Shown: positions 1-12,100, counted from the first letter of the stretch. The stretch is 64,000 bases of DNA from Myxococcales bacterium (GCA_947483555.1 CANKMW010000019.1:1-64000), one strand, 5' to 3'. A program made the numbers and translations. Notes: generated from the sequence alone by a model not told the origin.

Positions 1-855
1 CGAATAATCGTCGCCGCCGGGATCGTCATCGATCGGGATGACGATGATCCCGGACGTGCGGCCGTCCTCCTCGGGCTGCGGCTTCGCGCCCGGGACGGCG
101 CCGGCCAGTGCCACGCTGTCGAGCGGGGCGCCGCGGTCGAGCATGATCGGGCCCGAGCTCGGCTTGACCATGGCGCTGGCCAGCTGGCGGTAGGTGGCCG
201 CGGCGGCTTCGGCGGCCAGGGCGTCGTCGAGTGAGAGCTCGTCCATGGTCTCGAGACCGTCGGAGACGGCACGCGCCCGGTGTGACGTGTGTGCGGTCGG
301 CTCGATCTCCATCGGCTCGTCGGGTGGCAGCTCGCCGACGATGATCGCCGGATCCGACATCACCGGCGTGCGAGCGACCGGCGCTGGCGCCGGCTTGGCC
401 AGCGGCGCCGGCGCCGGCGCGGCCAGGGGTGGTGGCGGCCGCGGCACCCGGGGCTGCGGCCGGGGCGTCGGCGGGTGCGCCATGCCGCCGCGCTGCCGAT
501 CCGACAGCGCGCCAGCCTGCGACCGGATCGAGCCCTGCTGGTCGGTGATGGTCCCCAGTCGGCGCTTGGTGTCCTCGTGGCCCGGATCGATCTGCAGGAT
601 GATCTTGCAGACCGCGATGGCCTGGACCAGGAAGCCGCTCTGCACGTAGCGCTCGACGGCGCGGTCGTAGGCCGCGATCGCCTCGCGGTTCTTGCCGAGC
701 CGACGATAGACCTCGGCCGAGCGCTTGGGCCAGCTCGGATCCGAGGTCTCCAGTCGCTCCAGCTCGAGGTAACAAGCCAGCGCCTTGCGATGCTTGCCCT
801 CGCCGGCAGCGGTCGCGGCGTCATCACGAAGGGTTCGGATGTCCCGACGTGCCAT
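1..855 (-). CDS. TPR-containing protein, N-terminal part (runs off the left edge)
   Basis: The minus-strand frame is open from an ATG at 855 to base 1, so at least 285 residues are present and the C-terminus is missing. Residues 1 to about 85 are helical TPR-like units of the form KALACYLELERLE and REAIAAYDRAVERY. A Pro/Ala-rich linker follows, then an acidic stretch (MDELSLDDALAAE). Myxobacteria have many proteins with this TPR start and a cyclic-nucleotide-binding domain further on. That missing domain is only a guess here. The start is fixed by a -10-like box 7 nt upstream. The gene lies 8 bp downstream of the aminotransferase stop, so it may be both co-transcribed and separately started. 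Confidence 0.7.
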   Translation of the reverse strand, partial: MARRDIRTLRDDAATAAGEGKHRKALACYLELERLETSDPSWPKRSAEVYRRLGKNREAIAAYDRAVERYVQSGFLVQAIAVCKIILQIDPGHEDTKRRLGTITDQQGSIRSQAGALSDRQRGGMAHPPTPRPQPRVPRPPPPLAAPAPAPLAKPAPAPVARTPVMSDPAIIVGELPPDEPMEIEPTAHTSHRARAVSDGLETMDELSLDDALAAEAAAATYRQLASAMVKPSSGPIMLDRGAPLDSVALAGAVPGAKPQPEEDGRTSGIIVIPIDDDPGGDDYS

Positions 856-862
856 CCGCCCC

Positions 863-868
863 ACTATA
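863..868 (-). promoter_or_regulatory. -10 box (TATAGT) of a probable leaderless promoter
   Basis: TATAGT on the minus strand is followed by 7 nt and then the ATG at 855. Transcription would start at or next to the start codon. The box overlaps the end of the upstream aminotransferase gene. Confidence 0.5.
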
Positions 869-1715
869 TCAACGTCGCGCCATTCCCCGCAGCTGCGCAC
901 GACGCGATCCACGCCGCGTAGGCGGTCATCGCCGCGCGAGCCACGGGTCCCACCGGCCGCGGCACACCATCGATCGCGACCACCGGCACCGGGCCGCGGC
1001 GGGCGCTGGTCACGAACAGCTCGGCGGCGGCGCGTACCCGCTCGATCGAGACCCGGGCCGGAGCCACCGCATACCCGGCAGCGGCGAGCAACGCCGCAAC
1101 CCGCACCGCGGTGACCCCGTTCAGGATCGCGCCGGTGGGCGTGACGATCCCGGCTGAGTCGACGACGAACAGGTTGGCGGTCGCAGTCTCGAGCGCGCAG
1201 CCGTCGGCGTCGACGAGCAACGCGTCGTCGGCCCCGGCGTCGGCGGCCGCCGCGATCGCGAGGACGCTGGCGAGGTAGTTGCCGGTCTTGGCAGCGGCCG
1301 GCACCAGGGCGTCGCCGCGGCGGGCGCGCAGCGTCGCCAGCCGGACACCGGCCGGAGCCGAGCCGAGCGCCTCGACCATGACCACCAGGCGTGGTGGGCC
1401 GGCGGTGGTCGGGTCGAGCCCGTGCCCGTCGCCGCGCGTCCACATCACCCGCACCGCCGCCGACGACTCGGCGGCCGCGGCGGCGGTGGCGCCGATGGCG
1501 CGCCGGATCGCGTCGAGGTCTGGAGGCGGCATGCGGACCAGTCCGGCCGAGGTGGCGAGCCGGGCCAGGTGGAGCGCTCCGTCGCACAGGACCCCACGCT
1601 CGGCGCGGATGATCTCGAACACGTGATCACCCCACAGGAAGCCACGGTCGGTGACCGGTACCCGCGCGCTGGCCAGGGGCCCCACGACGCCATCGATCCA
1701 GGCCATCGCGGGCAC
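864..1715 (-). CDS. Class IV PLP aminotransferase (aminodeoxychorismate lyase / branched-chain aminotransferase family)
   Basis: The product has 283 residues, the usual length for PabC, IlvE and D-amino-acid transaminases. The PLP lysine is K143 in AAKTGNYLAS, and the cofactor-binding block LETATANLF (about 175-183) is intact. The arginine-rich N-terminal motif VTDRGFLWGDHVFE is also present. Family knowledge gives the reaction types: pyruvate release from 4-amino-4-deoxychorismate, or transamination. The sequence does not decide between them, and no folate or branched-chain genes are adjacent. The start is the GTG at 1715, 6 nt after a TACGCT box; an internal ATG lies three codons later. The TPR gene follows after 8 bp. 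Confidence 0.85.
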   Translation of the reverse strand: MPAMAWIDGVVGPLASARVPVTDRGFLWGDHVFEIIRAERGVLCDGALHLARLATSAGLVRMPPPDLDAIRRAIGATAAAAAESSAAVRVMWTRGDGHGLDPTTAGPPRLVVMVEALGSAPAGVRLATLRARRGDALVPAAAKTGNYLASVLAIAAAADAGADDALLVDADGCALETATANLFVVDSAGIVTPTGAILNGVTAVRVAALLAAAGYAVAPARVSIERVRAAAELFVTSARRGPVPVVAIDGVPRPVGPVARAAMTAYAAWIASCAAAGNGATLI

Positions 1716-1721
1716 GGGCCC

Positions 1722-1727
1722 AGCGTA
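1722..1727 (-). promoter_or_regulatory. -10 box (TACGCT) of a probable leaderless promoter
   Basis: TACGCT on the minus strand lies 6 nt before the GTG start at 1715, so the transcript would begin close to the start codon. Confidence 0.45.
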
Positions 1728-1791
1728 GCACCCGGGTTACGTCGAAATCCTGAGGATGAGTCAGTTGTTGCGGCGTCGTAACGCGTCGCGT

Positions 1792-1797
1792 TATGAT
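1792..1797 (+). promoter_or_regulatory. -10 box (TATGAT) of a probable leaderless promoter
   Basis: TATGAT is followed by 7 nt and the ATG at 1805. A weak -35-like TTGCGG lies about 18 nt upstream. This favours 1805 over the ATG at 1793 that overlaps the box. Confidence 0.55.
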
Positions 1798-1804
1798 GGC
1801 TCGT

Positions 1805-2257
1805 ATGCCCAGCTTCAACTCCCTCGATCCTCGTCTCCTCGTCCGTCGCGTCACCGCCCTGCCCGCCACGATCCAGACCTCGACCCGGGCCCGCATCGCG
1901 GGCTCGCTCGAGAAGCTGCGCATCGCGCTCGATCTGCCAAGCCGGAGCGAGCTGAGCGAGCTGACCACGCGGCTCGAGGCGCTCGACGCGCGCATCGCCG
2001 GGATGGCCGCAACCCGCGCGGTGGAGATGGGACGGCCGATCGGAACGCTGGCCGCAGCCGAGACCGCGGCCGGAGCCGAGACCGGGACCGAAACCGCAGC
2101 CGAAACCGAAACCGCAGCCGAAACCGCAGCCGAAACCGCAGCCGAAACCGCAGCCGCAGCCGCAGCCGAAACCGAAACCGAGACCGAGACCGAGACCGAC
2201 GCCGCGGCCGAAACCGAAACCGACTCCAAGAAGAAGCCGCGCAAGAACCGGCGCTAG
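1805..2257 (+). CDS. Phasin-like (polyhydroxyalkanoate granule-associated) protein with low-complexity tail
   Basis: The product has about 150 residues. The first 65 resemble PhaF/PhaI-type phasins: a helix ending in EKLRIALDLPSRSELSELT and then a coiled-coil-like TRLEALDARIAGMAA. Phasins coat PHA granules. No PHA synthase gene is in the window, so the role is inferred from sequence alone. The remaining half is Ala-Glu-Thr low-complexity repeat encoded by the GCCGAAACC word described separately, ending in a basic KKKPRKNRR. A basic tail is typical of DNA- or granule-linking phasins. The start is placed at 1805 because a TATGAT box sits 7 nt before it. Confidence 0.65.
   Translation: MPSFNSLDPRLLVRRVTALPATIQTSTRARIAGSLEKLRIALDLPSRSELSELTTRLEALDARIAGMAATRAVEMGRPIGTLAAAETAAGAETGTETAAETETAAETAAETAAETAAAAAAETETETETETDAAAETETDSKKKPRKNRR
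2052..2226 (+). repeat. GCCGAAACC/GCAGCC short-unit repeat tract, copy in the phasin gene
   Basis: Degenerate tandem 6- and 9-nt units (GCCGAAACC, GCAGCC, GAGACC) run through the 3' half of the phasin gene and are read as Ala-Glu-Thr. The same word recurs at 8908-9033, 19318-19530 and 46803-46950 in other frames or between genes. Confidence 0.8.
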
Positions 2258-2269
2258 CGCGCCTCGCGG

Positions 2270-2275
2270 TATGGT
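2270..2275 (+). promoter_or_regulatory. -10 box (TATGGT) of a probable leaderless promoter
   Basis: TATGGT is followed by 7 nt and a GTG at 2283. The box overlaps the in-frame ATG at 2271, so the GTG is the more likely start. Confidence 0.45.
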
Positions 2276-2282
2276 CGCGCCG

Positions 2283-2993
2283 GTGGCTGCCTCACGCACC
2301 CTGATCGTCGTGCCGACCTACAACGAGCGCGACAACGTCGAGCACGTCGCCCGCCATTTCCTGGCCCCGATCCCGAGCGCGCACATCCTGTTCGTCGACG
2401 ACAACTCGCCCGATGGCACCGGCGAGATCCTCGATCGCCTGGCCGCCGCCGACGACCGGCTCCACGTCCTGCACCGGCCGGGCAAGCTCGGCCTCGGCAC
2501 CGCGTACCTCGACGGCTTCGCCTGGGGGCTGGCGCGCGCCTACGATCTGTTCTTCGAGATGGACGCCGACTTCAGTCACGATCCGACCTACCTGCCCGGC
2601 ATGGTCGATCTCGCCGAGCGCGACGCCGACGTGGTGATCGGATCGCGGTACGTCGCCGGCGGCGGTACGCGCAACTGGGGGCTGGGCCGCAAGATCATCT
2701 CGCGAGGCGGCAGCATCTACGCGCGAACCATCCTGGGCGTCTCGGTGCGCGACGTCACCGCCGGCTTCGTGTGCTGGCGGCGCCAGGCGCTGGAAGCGAT
2801 CGACCTCGCGGCGATCAAGTCCAACGGCTACAGCTTCCAGATCGAGATGAAGTACCGGGCGATCCTGGCCGGACTACGCCTGGTCGAGACCCCGATCGTC
2901 TTCGTGGATCGTCGCGTCGGTCAGTCGAAGATGTCGCGCCGGATCGTCGCCGAGGCGATGCAGATGGTCTGGAAGCTCCGACTCAGGGGGTGA
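2283..2993 (+). CDS. Family 2 glycosyltransferase, polyprenol-phosphate mannosyltransferase (DPM1/Ppm1) type
   Basis: The product has 236 residues and no membrane domain, which is the compact soluble DPM1 form. The GT-A motifs are clear: VVPTYNERDN at the N-terminus, LFVDDNSPDGTGEIL (the first metal/nucleotide aspartates), FEMDADFSHDP (the catalytic DxD-like region), and the late VTAGFVCWRRQAL and GYSFQIEMKYRA blocks typical of dolichol/polyprenol-phosphate mannose synthases. It would transfer a sugar from a GDP- or UDP-sugar to polyprenol phosphate at the inner face of the membrane. The donor cannot be read from sequence. It follows the phasin gene by 25 bp but seems to have its own promoter. 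Confidence 0.88.
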   Translation: MAASRTLIVVPTYNERDNVEHVARHFLAPIPSAHILFVDDNSPDGTGEILDRLAAADDRLHVLHRPGKLGLGTAYLDGFAWGLARAYDLFFEMDADFSHDPTYLPGMVDLAERDADVVIGSRYVAGGGTRNWGLGRKIISRGGSIYARTILGVSVRDVTAGFVCWRRQALEAIDLAAIKSNGYSFQIEMKYRAILAGLRLVETPIVFVDRRVGQSKMSRRIVAEAMQMVWKLRLRG

Positions 2994-3044
2994 TCGCGGT
3001 CGCCCGGTTGCGGGCGCTGTGGTCGTGGTAGGGTGATCCGTCGC

Positions 3045-3665
3045 ATGAAGATCTTGCGGTTGCGGATCAAGAGCCACGAAGAGTGGCAGGCGTGCCTGAC
3101 CGACGGCGGCACGAGCGGCGCGATCTTCGTGCCGACCACCGAGCCGCTCACCGCGGGCGACGACGTGGTCATCGAGATCGCGTCCCCCGGGCTGCCCAAC
3201 AAGGTGCTCATCCGCGGCGCGGTCGACGCCTGGCGGCCGGCGCTGCCGCGGTTGCGGGTCCGCGCCGGCGCCACCGTCCGCTTCGCCGAGGCCGAGGCGC
3301 ACAAGCGCGAGTTCGTCACCGAGGCGCTGTCGGGCAAGCGCGCCGACGTGCCGCGCCGACGCCACGACCGCTTCCCGCTCACGGTCGCGGTGCGCTACCG
3401 CGTCGGGCAGAACGCCGAGCTCCATGACTCGACGTTGTGCGAGATCAGCGCCGGCGGCGCGATGCTGACCACCGAGCAGCCCATCCCCATGGGCCAGGAC
3501 GTGCTGGTCGAGATCGCCCCGCCCGGCTCGGTGGCGCCGATGACGATCCAGGGCCGGGTCAGCTATCACGTCCCCACCGGCGGCACCGGCCTCAAGTTCC
3601 TGTACCGCGACGGCGACGGCTCGCGCCGCCTGCGCGAGCTGGTGCGCCGGCTGGTCGCGGACTGA
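3045..3665 (+). CDS. PilZ-domain protein with a second PilZ-like N-terminal half
   Basis: The product has 206 residues from the ATG at 3045; an in-frame GTG lies at 3033. The C-terminal half carries the PilZ c-di-GMP motif: an RRRHDRFPL arginine block near residue 105 and EISAGGAML about 35 residues later. The usual D/NxSxxG is seen as ExSxxG, with the first Asp/Asn replaced by Glu. The N-terminal half has the same beta-rich outline but no arginine motif. Tandem PilZ proteins of this kind are common in myxobacteria and act as c-di-GMP effectors, often for motility. DUF721 follows after 25 bp. Confidence 0.82.
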   Translation: MKILRLRIKSHEEWQACLTDGGTSGAIFVPTTEPLTAGDDVVIEIASPGLPNKVLIRGAVDAWRPALPRLRVRAGATVRFAEAEAHKREFVTEALSGKRADVPRRRHDRFPLTVAVRYRVGQNAELHDSTLCEISAGGAMLTTEQPIPMGQDVLVEIAPPGSVAPMTIQGRVSYHVPTGGTGLKFLYRDGDGSRRLRELVRRLVAD

Positions 3666-3690
3666 GCGCCGGATCCGGACGAGGCGCTGC

Positions 3691-4206
3691 GTGGCGCGCG
3701 ACTACTTCGACCGCACGAAGGGCGACGCCCGGCCGCTCGACGAGCTGCTGACCAGCCTGGCGCAAGCCCACGGCCTCGGCGAGGTCATGCGCTCGCACCG
3801 CCTGATCCTCGAGTGGCACCACCTGGTCGGCCCGACGATCGCGCGGGTGACCGCGCCCGACGGCCTGCACCGCGGCGTGCTGTCGGTGTGGGTCAAGACC
3901 TCGCCGTGGATGCAGGAGCTCCGCATCCTCAAGACCAAGCTGGTCGCCGACATCAATGCCGGCCTCGGCGATCCACCCCTGGTCACCGATCTGCGGCTGC
4001 ATTTCGGCGGCACGCGGCTCGTCAACGCCGACGATCCAGTGGCCCAGCTCCGAGCGTGGATGCAGCTCCGCCAGCGCCCGGGGGCGCGGCTCGCCACGCC
4101 GGCCTCCGCGGCACGGGCCCAGGACATCGCCGCCGAGGCCGCGGCGGTCGAGGACACCGAGCTGCGCACGCTGATCGAGCAGGTGCGCACGCGGTGGGAT
4201 CGCTAG
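3691..4206 (+). CDS. DUF721 / DciA-like protein
   Basis: The product is 171 residues from a GTG start. Residues 15-110 match the DUF721 pattern: a helical start (LDELLTSLAQAHGL), EWHHLVGPTIARVTAPDGLHR, then LSVWVKTSPWMQELRILK. This family includes DciA, the ancestral loader of the replicative helicase DnaB. Whether this copy loads helicase is inference. The last 60 residues are an Ala/Arg-rich helical tail. The gene follows PilZ closely on the same strand, is probably co-transcribed, and converges on the dodecin gene. Confidence 0.75.
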   Translation: MARDYFDRTKGDARPLDELLTSLAQAHGLGEVMRSHRLILEWHHLVGPTIARVTAPDGLHRGVLSVWVKTSPWMQELRILKTKLVADINAGLGDPPLVTDLRLHFGGTRLVNADDPVAQLRAWMQLRQRPGARLATPASAARAQDIAAEAAAVEDTELRTLIEQVRTRWDR

Positions 4207-4234
4207 CGCCCCGTGCGTTGGCCCCGCGGGCCGC

Positions 4235-4447
4235 TCACTTGCCTTCGAACTTGAAGGACACCCGGAGCTTGACGCGATACGCGGTCACCTTGCCCTTGTC
4301 GATCACCAGGTCCTGCGCGACGACCTCGGCGATGCGCAGGTCGCGTAGCGACTTGCCGGCGCGTTCGATCGCCACCTGCGCCGCGCGCTCGAAGGACTTC
4401 GGGCTCGACCCCACCAGCTCGACGATCTTGTAGACGCTCTCCGCCAT
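4235..4447 (-). CDS. Dodecin flavin-binding protein
   Basis: The 70 residues match dodecin over the full length: MAESVYKIVELVGSSPKSFE, AAQVAIERAGKSLRDLRIAEV, and the C-terminal KVTAYRVKLRVSFKFEG strand. Dodecins form dodecameric shells that store or buffer flavin or CoA. The gene is monocistronic, convergent with DUF721 and divergent from the WGR-SMI1 gene. A TACCGT box lies about 30 nt upstream of the ATG. Confidence 0.93.
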   Translation of the reverse strand: MAESVYKIVELVGSSPKSFERAAQVAIERAGKSLRDLRIAEVVAQDLVIDKGKVTAYRVKLRVSFKFEGK

Positions 4448-4527
4448 CTGCAGCCTCGCTTTCTGAGCCGCGACGGTAGCATGGCTCGATCGGTGATCGG
4501 ATCCGGACGCCGTGGCATCCTCGCACC

Positions 4528-5319
4528 ATGCGACGCTTCACGTGCACCGAGGGTGGGTCGAGCAAGTTCTGGGAAGCGGCGGTCGCCGGCGACACCTTGA
4601 CGGTGCGGTTCGGCAAGCTGGGGACCGACGGCCAGACCAAGGCCAAGGACTTCGCCGACGCCGCGGCCGCCGACCGCGAGCTGGCCAAGCTGATCAAGGA
4701 GAAGACCGGCAAGGGCTATGTCGAAGCCAAGGCCAGCGGCAAGGTGGCGCCCGCGAAGGCGGCGCCGGCCAAGGCCGGCAAGGCGGCGCCGGCCAAGGTC
4801 GACAAGGCGCCGGCCAAGGCCGGCAAGCCGGCGCCAGCGATCAAGCTCGGCCCCTACCTCGACTGTCTGGTCGCCCAGATCCGCACCGGCCGCAAGCGCA
4901 AGAAGCCGCACCCCGACATCGTGCCGCTGCTGGCCAAGAAGAAGCTGGCCGCCGATCTGCGCGCCTTTCTCGAAGCGGTCAACGAGCACGAGCTCGGCTA
5001 CATCCACGTCGGCGAATACTGGCTCGAGGAGCCGGGCCTCGCCAGCCGGGTACCCGACCCGGACGACGACGACAAGGATCGCGACGACGTCTTCTGCGTC
5101 GGTAACAGCCCGGGTGGCGACCTGTGGGTGGTCGACAACGACGCCACCGGCAAGAAGGCGTGGGTCACGCGCATCATCCACGACGAAGGCTGGACCGACG
5201 GTGAAGGGCACGAGGGCTTCGAGGAGCTGCTGACCGAGCTGACGACCGCGGCCTGGGACGACGACAACGACACCACGCTCGACGCGGCGCTCGCCAAGCG
5301 CGGCATCAAGAAGAGCTGA
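4528..5319 (+). CDS. WGR domain fused to a SMI1/KNR4-like domain
   Basis: The product has 263 residues. Residues 1-70 are a WGR domain: SSKFWEAAVAGDTLTVRFGK, GQTKAKDFADAAAADRE, ending EKTGKGYVEA. A Lys/Ala/Pro linker (about 70-105) follows. The rest has the SMI1/KNR4 outline, including GYIHVGEYWLEE and VFCVGNSPGGDLWVVD. WGR domains bind broken DNA ends in PARPs. SMI1 domains are common in immunity proteins against polymorphic toxins and in other protein-binding roles. The pairing suggests a regulatory or immunity adaptor. Three more WGR proteins lie in the retron locus 15-20 kb away; a direct link is unproven. Confidence 0.82.
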   Translation: MRRFTCTEGGSSKFWEAAVAGDTLTVRFGKLGTDGQTKAKDFADAAAADRELAKLIKEKTGKGYVEAKASGKVAPAKAAPAKAGKAAPAKVDKAPAKAGKPAPAIKLGPYLDCLVAQIRTGRKRKKPHPDIVPLLAKKKLAADLRAFLEAVNEHELGYIHVGEYWLEEPGLASRVPDPDDDDKDRDDVFCVGNSPGGDLWVVDNDATGKKAWVTRIIHDEGWTDGEGHEGFEELLTELTTAAWDDDNDTTLDAALAKRGIKKS

Positions 5320-5358
5320 GCCCGGTCGGCTCCACGGGCCGTCCGATCACGGCCGCGA

Positions 5359-6206
5359 TCAGCCGAGGGCGGCGCGCAGCTCGCCGACCAGGTCGGCGAC
5401 CGCGGCGGCGGCGCCACCCGGCGGCGCGGCGCCGATGCGGGCCACGATCGCCGAGCCGACCACGACGCCATCGGCGAGCGCGCCCACGGCGCGAGCGTCG
5501 GCGGCGGTCTTGATGCCGAAGCCGACCGCGACCGGCGCGCCGGTGGCGGCGCGGATCTCGGTCACCCGCGCGGCCGACAGCCGAGCACCGTCGAGCGCGG
5601 CCCCGGTCACCCCGGTCAGCGAGATGTAGTAGACGAAGGCCGGATCGAGGGCGCGGACGCGGGCGATGCGATCCGGGGTCGAGGTCGGGGCCAGGAGCGG
5701 GATCACCCCGACGCCGCGCGCCGCCAGCGGCAGGCGCAGCTCGTCGAGCTCGTCGACGGGCAGATCGACCGTCAGCACGGCGTCGACGCCGACCGCGGCG
5801 GCGCGGGCCGCGAAGGCGTCGACGCCCATCACGAACGGCGGGTTGTAGTAGCCGAACAGCACCACCGGCACCTCGCAGCCGGCGGCGCGCACGGCCGCCA
5901 CGGCGTCGAGCGCGTGGTGCAGGCCGGCGCCGCCGGCGAGCGCTCGCTCCATGGCGGCCTGGATGGCGGCGCCGTCGGCGCTGGGATCCGAGAACGGGAC
6001 CCCGAGCTCGATGACGTCGGCGCCGGCGCCGGCGGCGGCGCGCACGATGGCGACCGTCTCGTCGAGCGCGCCGCGCGGATCGCCGGCGGTCACGTACACC
6101 ACCAGCGCGGCCCGGCCGGCCGCCCGGCACTCGGCGAAGCGGGCGCGCAGGCGCGCGCCGGTCACGGCGGTCACCGGGTCGGCCACGACGTCGGACGCCA
6201 CGGCGG

Positions 6207-6210
<4 letters not shown>
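5359..6210 (-). CDS. trpA: Tryptophan synthase alpha subunit
   Basis: The product has 283 residues. TrpA cleaves indole-3-glycerol phosphate to indole. The catalytic Glu and Asp lie in [15 protein letters not shown] (about residues 50-65). Phosphate-binding loops are seen at [14 protein letters not shown] and GVVVGSAIV. The GTG start at 6210 overlaps the trpB stop as GTGA, so the two genes are translationally coupled. No other trp genes or trp leader are in the window. A run of Gly/Ala near the C-terminus ([12 protein letters not shown]) is slightly longer than usual. Confidence 0.93.
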
Positions 6211-7421
<1,211 letters not shown>

Positions 7422-7437
7422 GACCGCGGCACTCTAC

Positions 7438-7443
7438 TATGAT
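7438..7443 (+). promoter_or_regulatory. -10 box (TATGAT) of a probable leaderless promoter
   Basis: TATGAT is followed by 7 nt and a GTG at 7451. The in-frame ATG codons at 7439 and 7442 fall inside the box, so they are unlikely starts. Confidence 0.5.
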
Positions 7444-7450
7444 GCGGGCG

Positions 7451-8836
<1,386 letters not shown>

Positions 8837-8850
8837 CCTCGGCGAGGTGC

Positions 8851-8894
8851 GTCCTTCGACTCGGCCGCTGCGCGTCCTCGCTCAGGACGAGCGG
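8851..8894. repeat. REP-like palindromic repeat
   Basis: A sequence of the form CCTTCGACTCGG...GCTCAGGACGAG, just after the kinase stop. Related copies lie at 39167-39272 and 60995-61095. This is a widespread intergenic palindrome type and may help terminate the kinase transcript. Confidence 0.65.
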
Positions 8895-8907
8895 GGTCGG
8901 TGCGGCC

Positions 8908-9033
8908 GCGACCGTCGCCGAAACCGTCGCCGAAACCGAAACCGAAACCGGCGCCGAGACCGAACCGAAACCGTCGCCGAGACCGAGACCGACGCCGTCG
9001 CCGACGCCCGCCACCGAAACCGAAACGAAACCG
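8908..9033. repeat. GCCGAAACC short-unit repeat tract, intergenic copy
   Basis: Degenerate units (GTCGCCGAAACC, GAAACC, GAGACC) fill most of the space between the kinase and the transglutaminase gene. The frame through them has no clear start of its own, so I read this copy as non-coding. The rest of 8837-9105 holds the REP-like repeat and no gene. Confidence 0.75.
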
Positions 9034-9105
9034 GCCCGCAACCGAACATTCCGCCGCGCCGGCTTGAAGCCGCACCCCCGACGCGGGCACGATCATCAGC
9101 CGGGG

Positions 9106-12100
9106 ATGCGCCTTCTCGTCCAGCACCGCAGCCACTATGCCTACCCGCGTCCGGCGGCGCTCGGCCCGCACGTGGTGCGCCTGCGGCCGGCCAACCACAC
9201 CCGCGCCCGCGTCGAGAGTTACCGGCTGGCGATCGCCGGCGAGCACCACCTGCACTGGCAGCAGGATCCGCACGGTAATCACGTCGCGCGCGTGACCTTC
9301 AAGGTGGCGCAGCGGGTGCCATCGTTCGAGCTCCTGGTCGAGCTGGCGCTCGACATCAAGCCGGTCAATCCGTTCGATTTTCTCGTCGACGCGCGCTGCC
9401 GCGAGCTGCCGTTCTCGTACCCCGACGGCCTGGCCGCCGAGCTGGCGCCGTTCCGTAGCGTCGACGATCCGGCGTTCGGGGTCGGCGCCCGCGCCCGCGC
9501 CTTCCTCGACGAGTTGCCTCGCAAGGGCAAGGTCGTCGACGTCATCGTCGCACTCAACCAGCAGGTCGCGGCCGCCGTCGCCTACGTCATCCGCGAGGAG
9601 GCCGGCGTGTGGACGCCCGAGGAGACGCTCGCCCACGGCCGCGGCAGCTGCCGCGACTCGGCGGTGCTGCTGGTCGCGGCCTTGCGCAGCCGCGGCCTGG
9701 CGGCCCGCTTCGTGTCCGGATACCTCATCCAGCTCGCCGACGAAGGCATGATCCCCGACCAGCCGCGCGGCGTGGCCAAGGACGTCGTCGACCTGCACGC
9801 CTGGGCCGAGGTGTTCCTGCCCGGCGCGGGATGGATCGGCCTCGACGCCACCTCCGGCCTGTTCACCGGCGAGGGCCACGTGCCGTTGTGCGCGACGGCG
9901 TCACCGGCACTCGCGGCGCCGATCGAGGGCTCGAGTGACGTCACCGCCGATCGTGTCGAGTTCGGCACGTCGATCCTGCGCCTCGGTCACGAACCGCGGC
10001 CGACCGCGCCGTACACCGAAGCGGTCTGGACCTCGCTGCTCGACGCCGCCGACCGCGCCGATGCCGTGCTCGACGCCGCCGCCATCACGCTCACCAGCGG
10101 CGGCGAGCCGACCTTCACCTCACGCGAGGATCCGGCCGAGCCGGAGTGGAACGGCGAGGCGCTCGGAGCTGGCAAGTCGCGCCAGGGCCAGGCGCTGGCC
10201 GCCGCTCTGCGCGATCAACTGGCGCCGGGCGCCGCCGTGCTCGAGCGCATGGGCAAGCACTACCCGGGCGAGCCCTTGCCGCGCTGGTCGCTCGACATCA
10301 TCGGCCGCCGCGATGGCGTGCCGGTGTGGCCGCAGCGCGCGCTCGGCGGCGCGGCGACCGCCGAGACCGCGCGCCGGCTGGTCGAGACCATCGCCCGCGA
10401 GCTCGGGCTACCGCCGACGCTGGCGCCGGCACCGGCCTACGAGGATCCGTTTCAGGTGGTGCAGGACGAGGCCGCGCTGCCGGTCGGTGTCGATCCACGC
10501 CACGCCGGCCTCGACGATCCAGATGAGCGCCGCCGGCTGGCGCGGACGCTCGACCGCGGTGCCGGCACGCCGGTCGGCTGGGTGCTACCGCTGGCGCGCG
10601 CCACCGATGGCGCCTGGCGCTCCGAGTCGTGGACGTTCCGCCGCGAGCACCTGTTCCTGGTGCCCGGCGACTCGCCGGCTGGTCTCCGCCTGCCGCTGGC
10701 CAGCCTCGGGCCCGGCCTGCCGACCCCGCCACCCCTGGATCCGTCACTCGATCCCACCCACCCCTTCGACCCCCGAGTCGCCGCCGACGTCGACGTCGAC
10801 GCTGACCCTGACGCTCTCGCGATCGCTGACGTCGACGATCGCGAACCCGAGCCGCCTCCCGACGCCGCTCCCGCCGAGCGCGCGCGCTGGGTGCTCCGTC
10901 GCGCCCACCGCCAGCTCCGCATCGACGCCAGCGATCCGAATCGCGCTCGCATCCAGCTCGAGGCGCCGCAGGCGCTGACCAGCTCACCTCCGGACAGCAC
11001 CGCGACGCCACCGACGGCGCTGGCGGGCGGCGCCGGCATCCGGACCGCGCTGGTGGTCGAGCCGCGGCTCGGCGCCCTGCACGTCTTCCTGCCGCCGGTC
11101 CGCCGCTTCGCCGACTGGCTCGACCTGGTCGCGGCGATCGATCGCGCGCGCGCCGCGACCGGCCTCGACACCCGCCTCGAGGGCTATCCGCCGCCGCCGG
11201 CCCCGGTCCAGCTCCGCTTCGCCGTCACCCCCGACCCCGGCGTCCTCGAGGTCAACCTGCCGCCGACCGCGCGCGGCCGCGACCACGCCGCGTTGCTCGA
11301 GACCGTGTTCGACGTCGCGCTCGCCTCCGGCCTGCAGTCCGAGAAGTACCTGCTCGATGGGCGGCTGGCCGGCTCCGGCGGCGGTCATCACATCACGCTC
11401 GGCGGGCCGACCCCGCTCGGGTCGCCGTTCCTGATCCGTCCCGACCTGCTGGCGTCCCTGATCACGTTCGTGCAGCACCACCCCTGCATGTCGTACCTGT
11501 TCACCGGTCTGTTCGTGGGGCCGACCTCGCAGGCTCCGCGCGTCGACGAGGCCCGCCACGACGCCCTCTACGAGCTCGAGCTGGCGCTCGACCGCGCCCA
11601 CGGTGCGGGTCCGACGCCGGCCTGGCTGGTCGACGGGCTGTTCCGGAATCTCCTCTGCGACGTCGCCGGCTCGACCCACCGCGCCGAGCTGTCGATCGAC
11701 AAGCTCTACGATCCGCAGACGCCCTACGGTCGCCAGGGCCTGGTCGAGCTGCGCGCGTTCGAGATGCCGCCGCACCCGCGCCTCGCCGCGGCCCAGGTGC
11801 TGCTCGCCCGCGCGCTGATCGCCGCCTTCACGCAAGCGCCCTGTCGCGGCGCGCTGGTGCGCTGGGGTCAGGGCCTGCACGACCGCTTCCTGTTGCCGTG
11901 GTTCCTCGAGCGCGATCTCGACGACGTGCTGGCGTTCCTCGCCGGGCGCGAGCTCGGGATGCCCACCGATGCCTTCCGTCCGTTCCTCGAGCTGCGCTGC
12001 CCGCTGGTGGGTACCATCGACGCTGGCGACGTGCGGGTCGAGGTCCGCAACGCGATCGAGCCGTGGCCGGTGCTCGGCGAGGAGGTCGGCGGCGGCGGCA

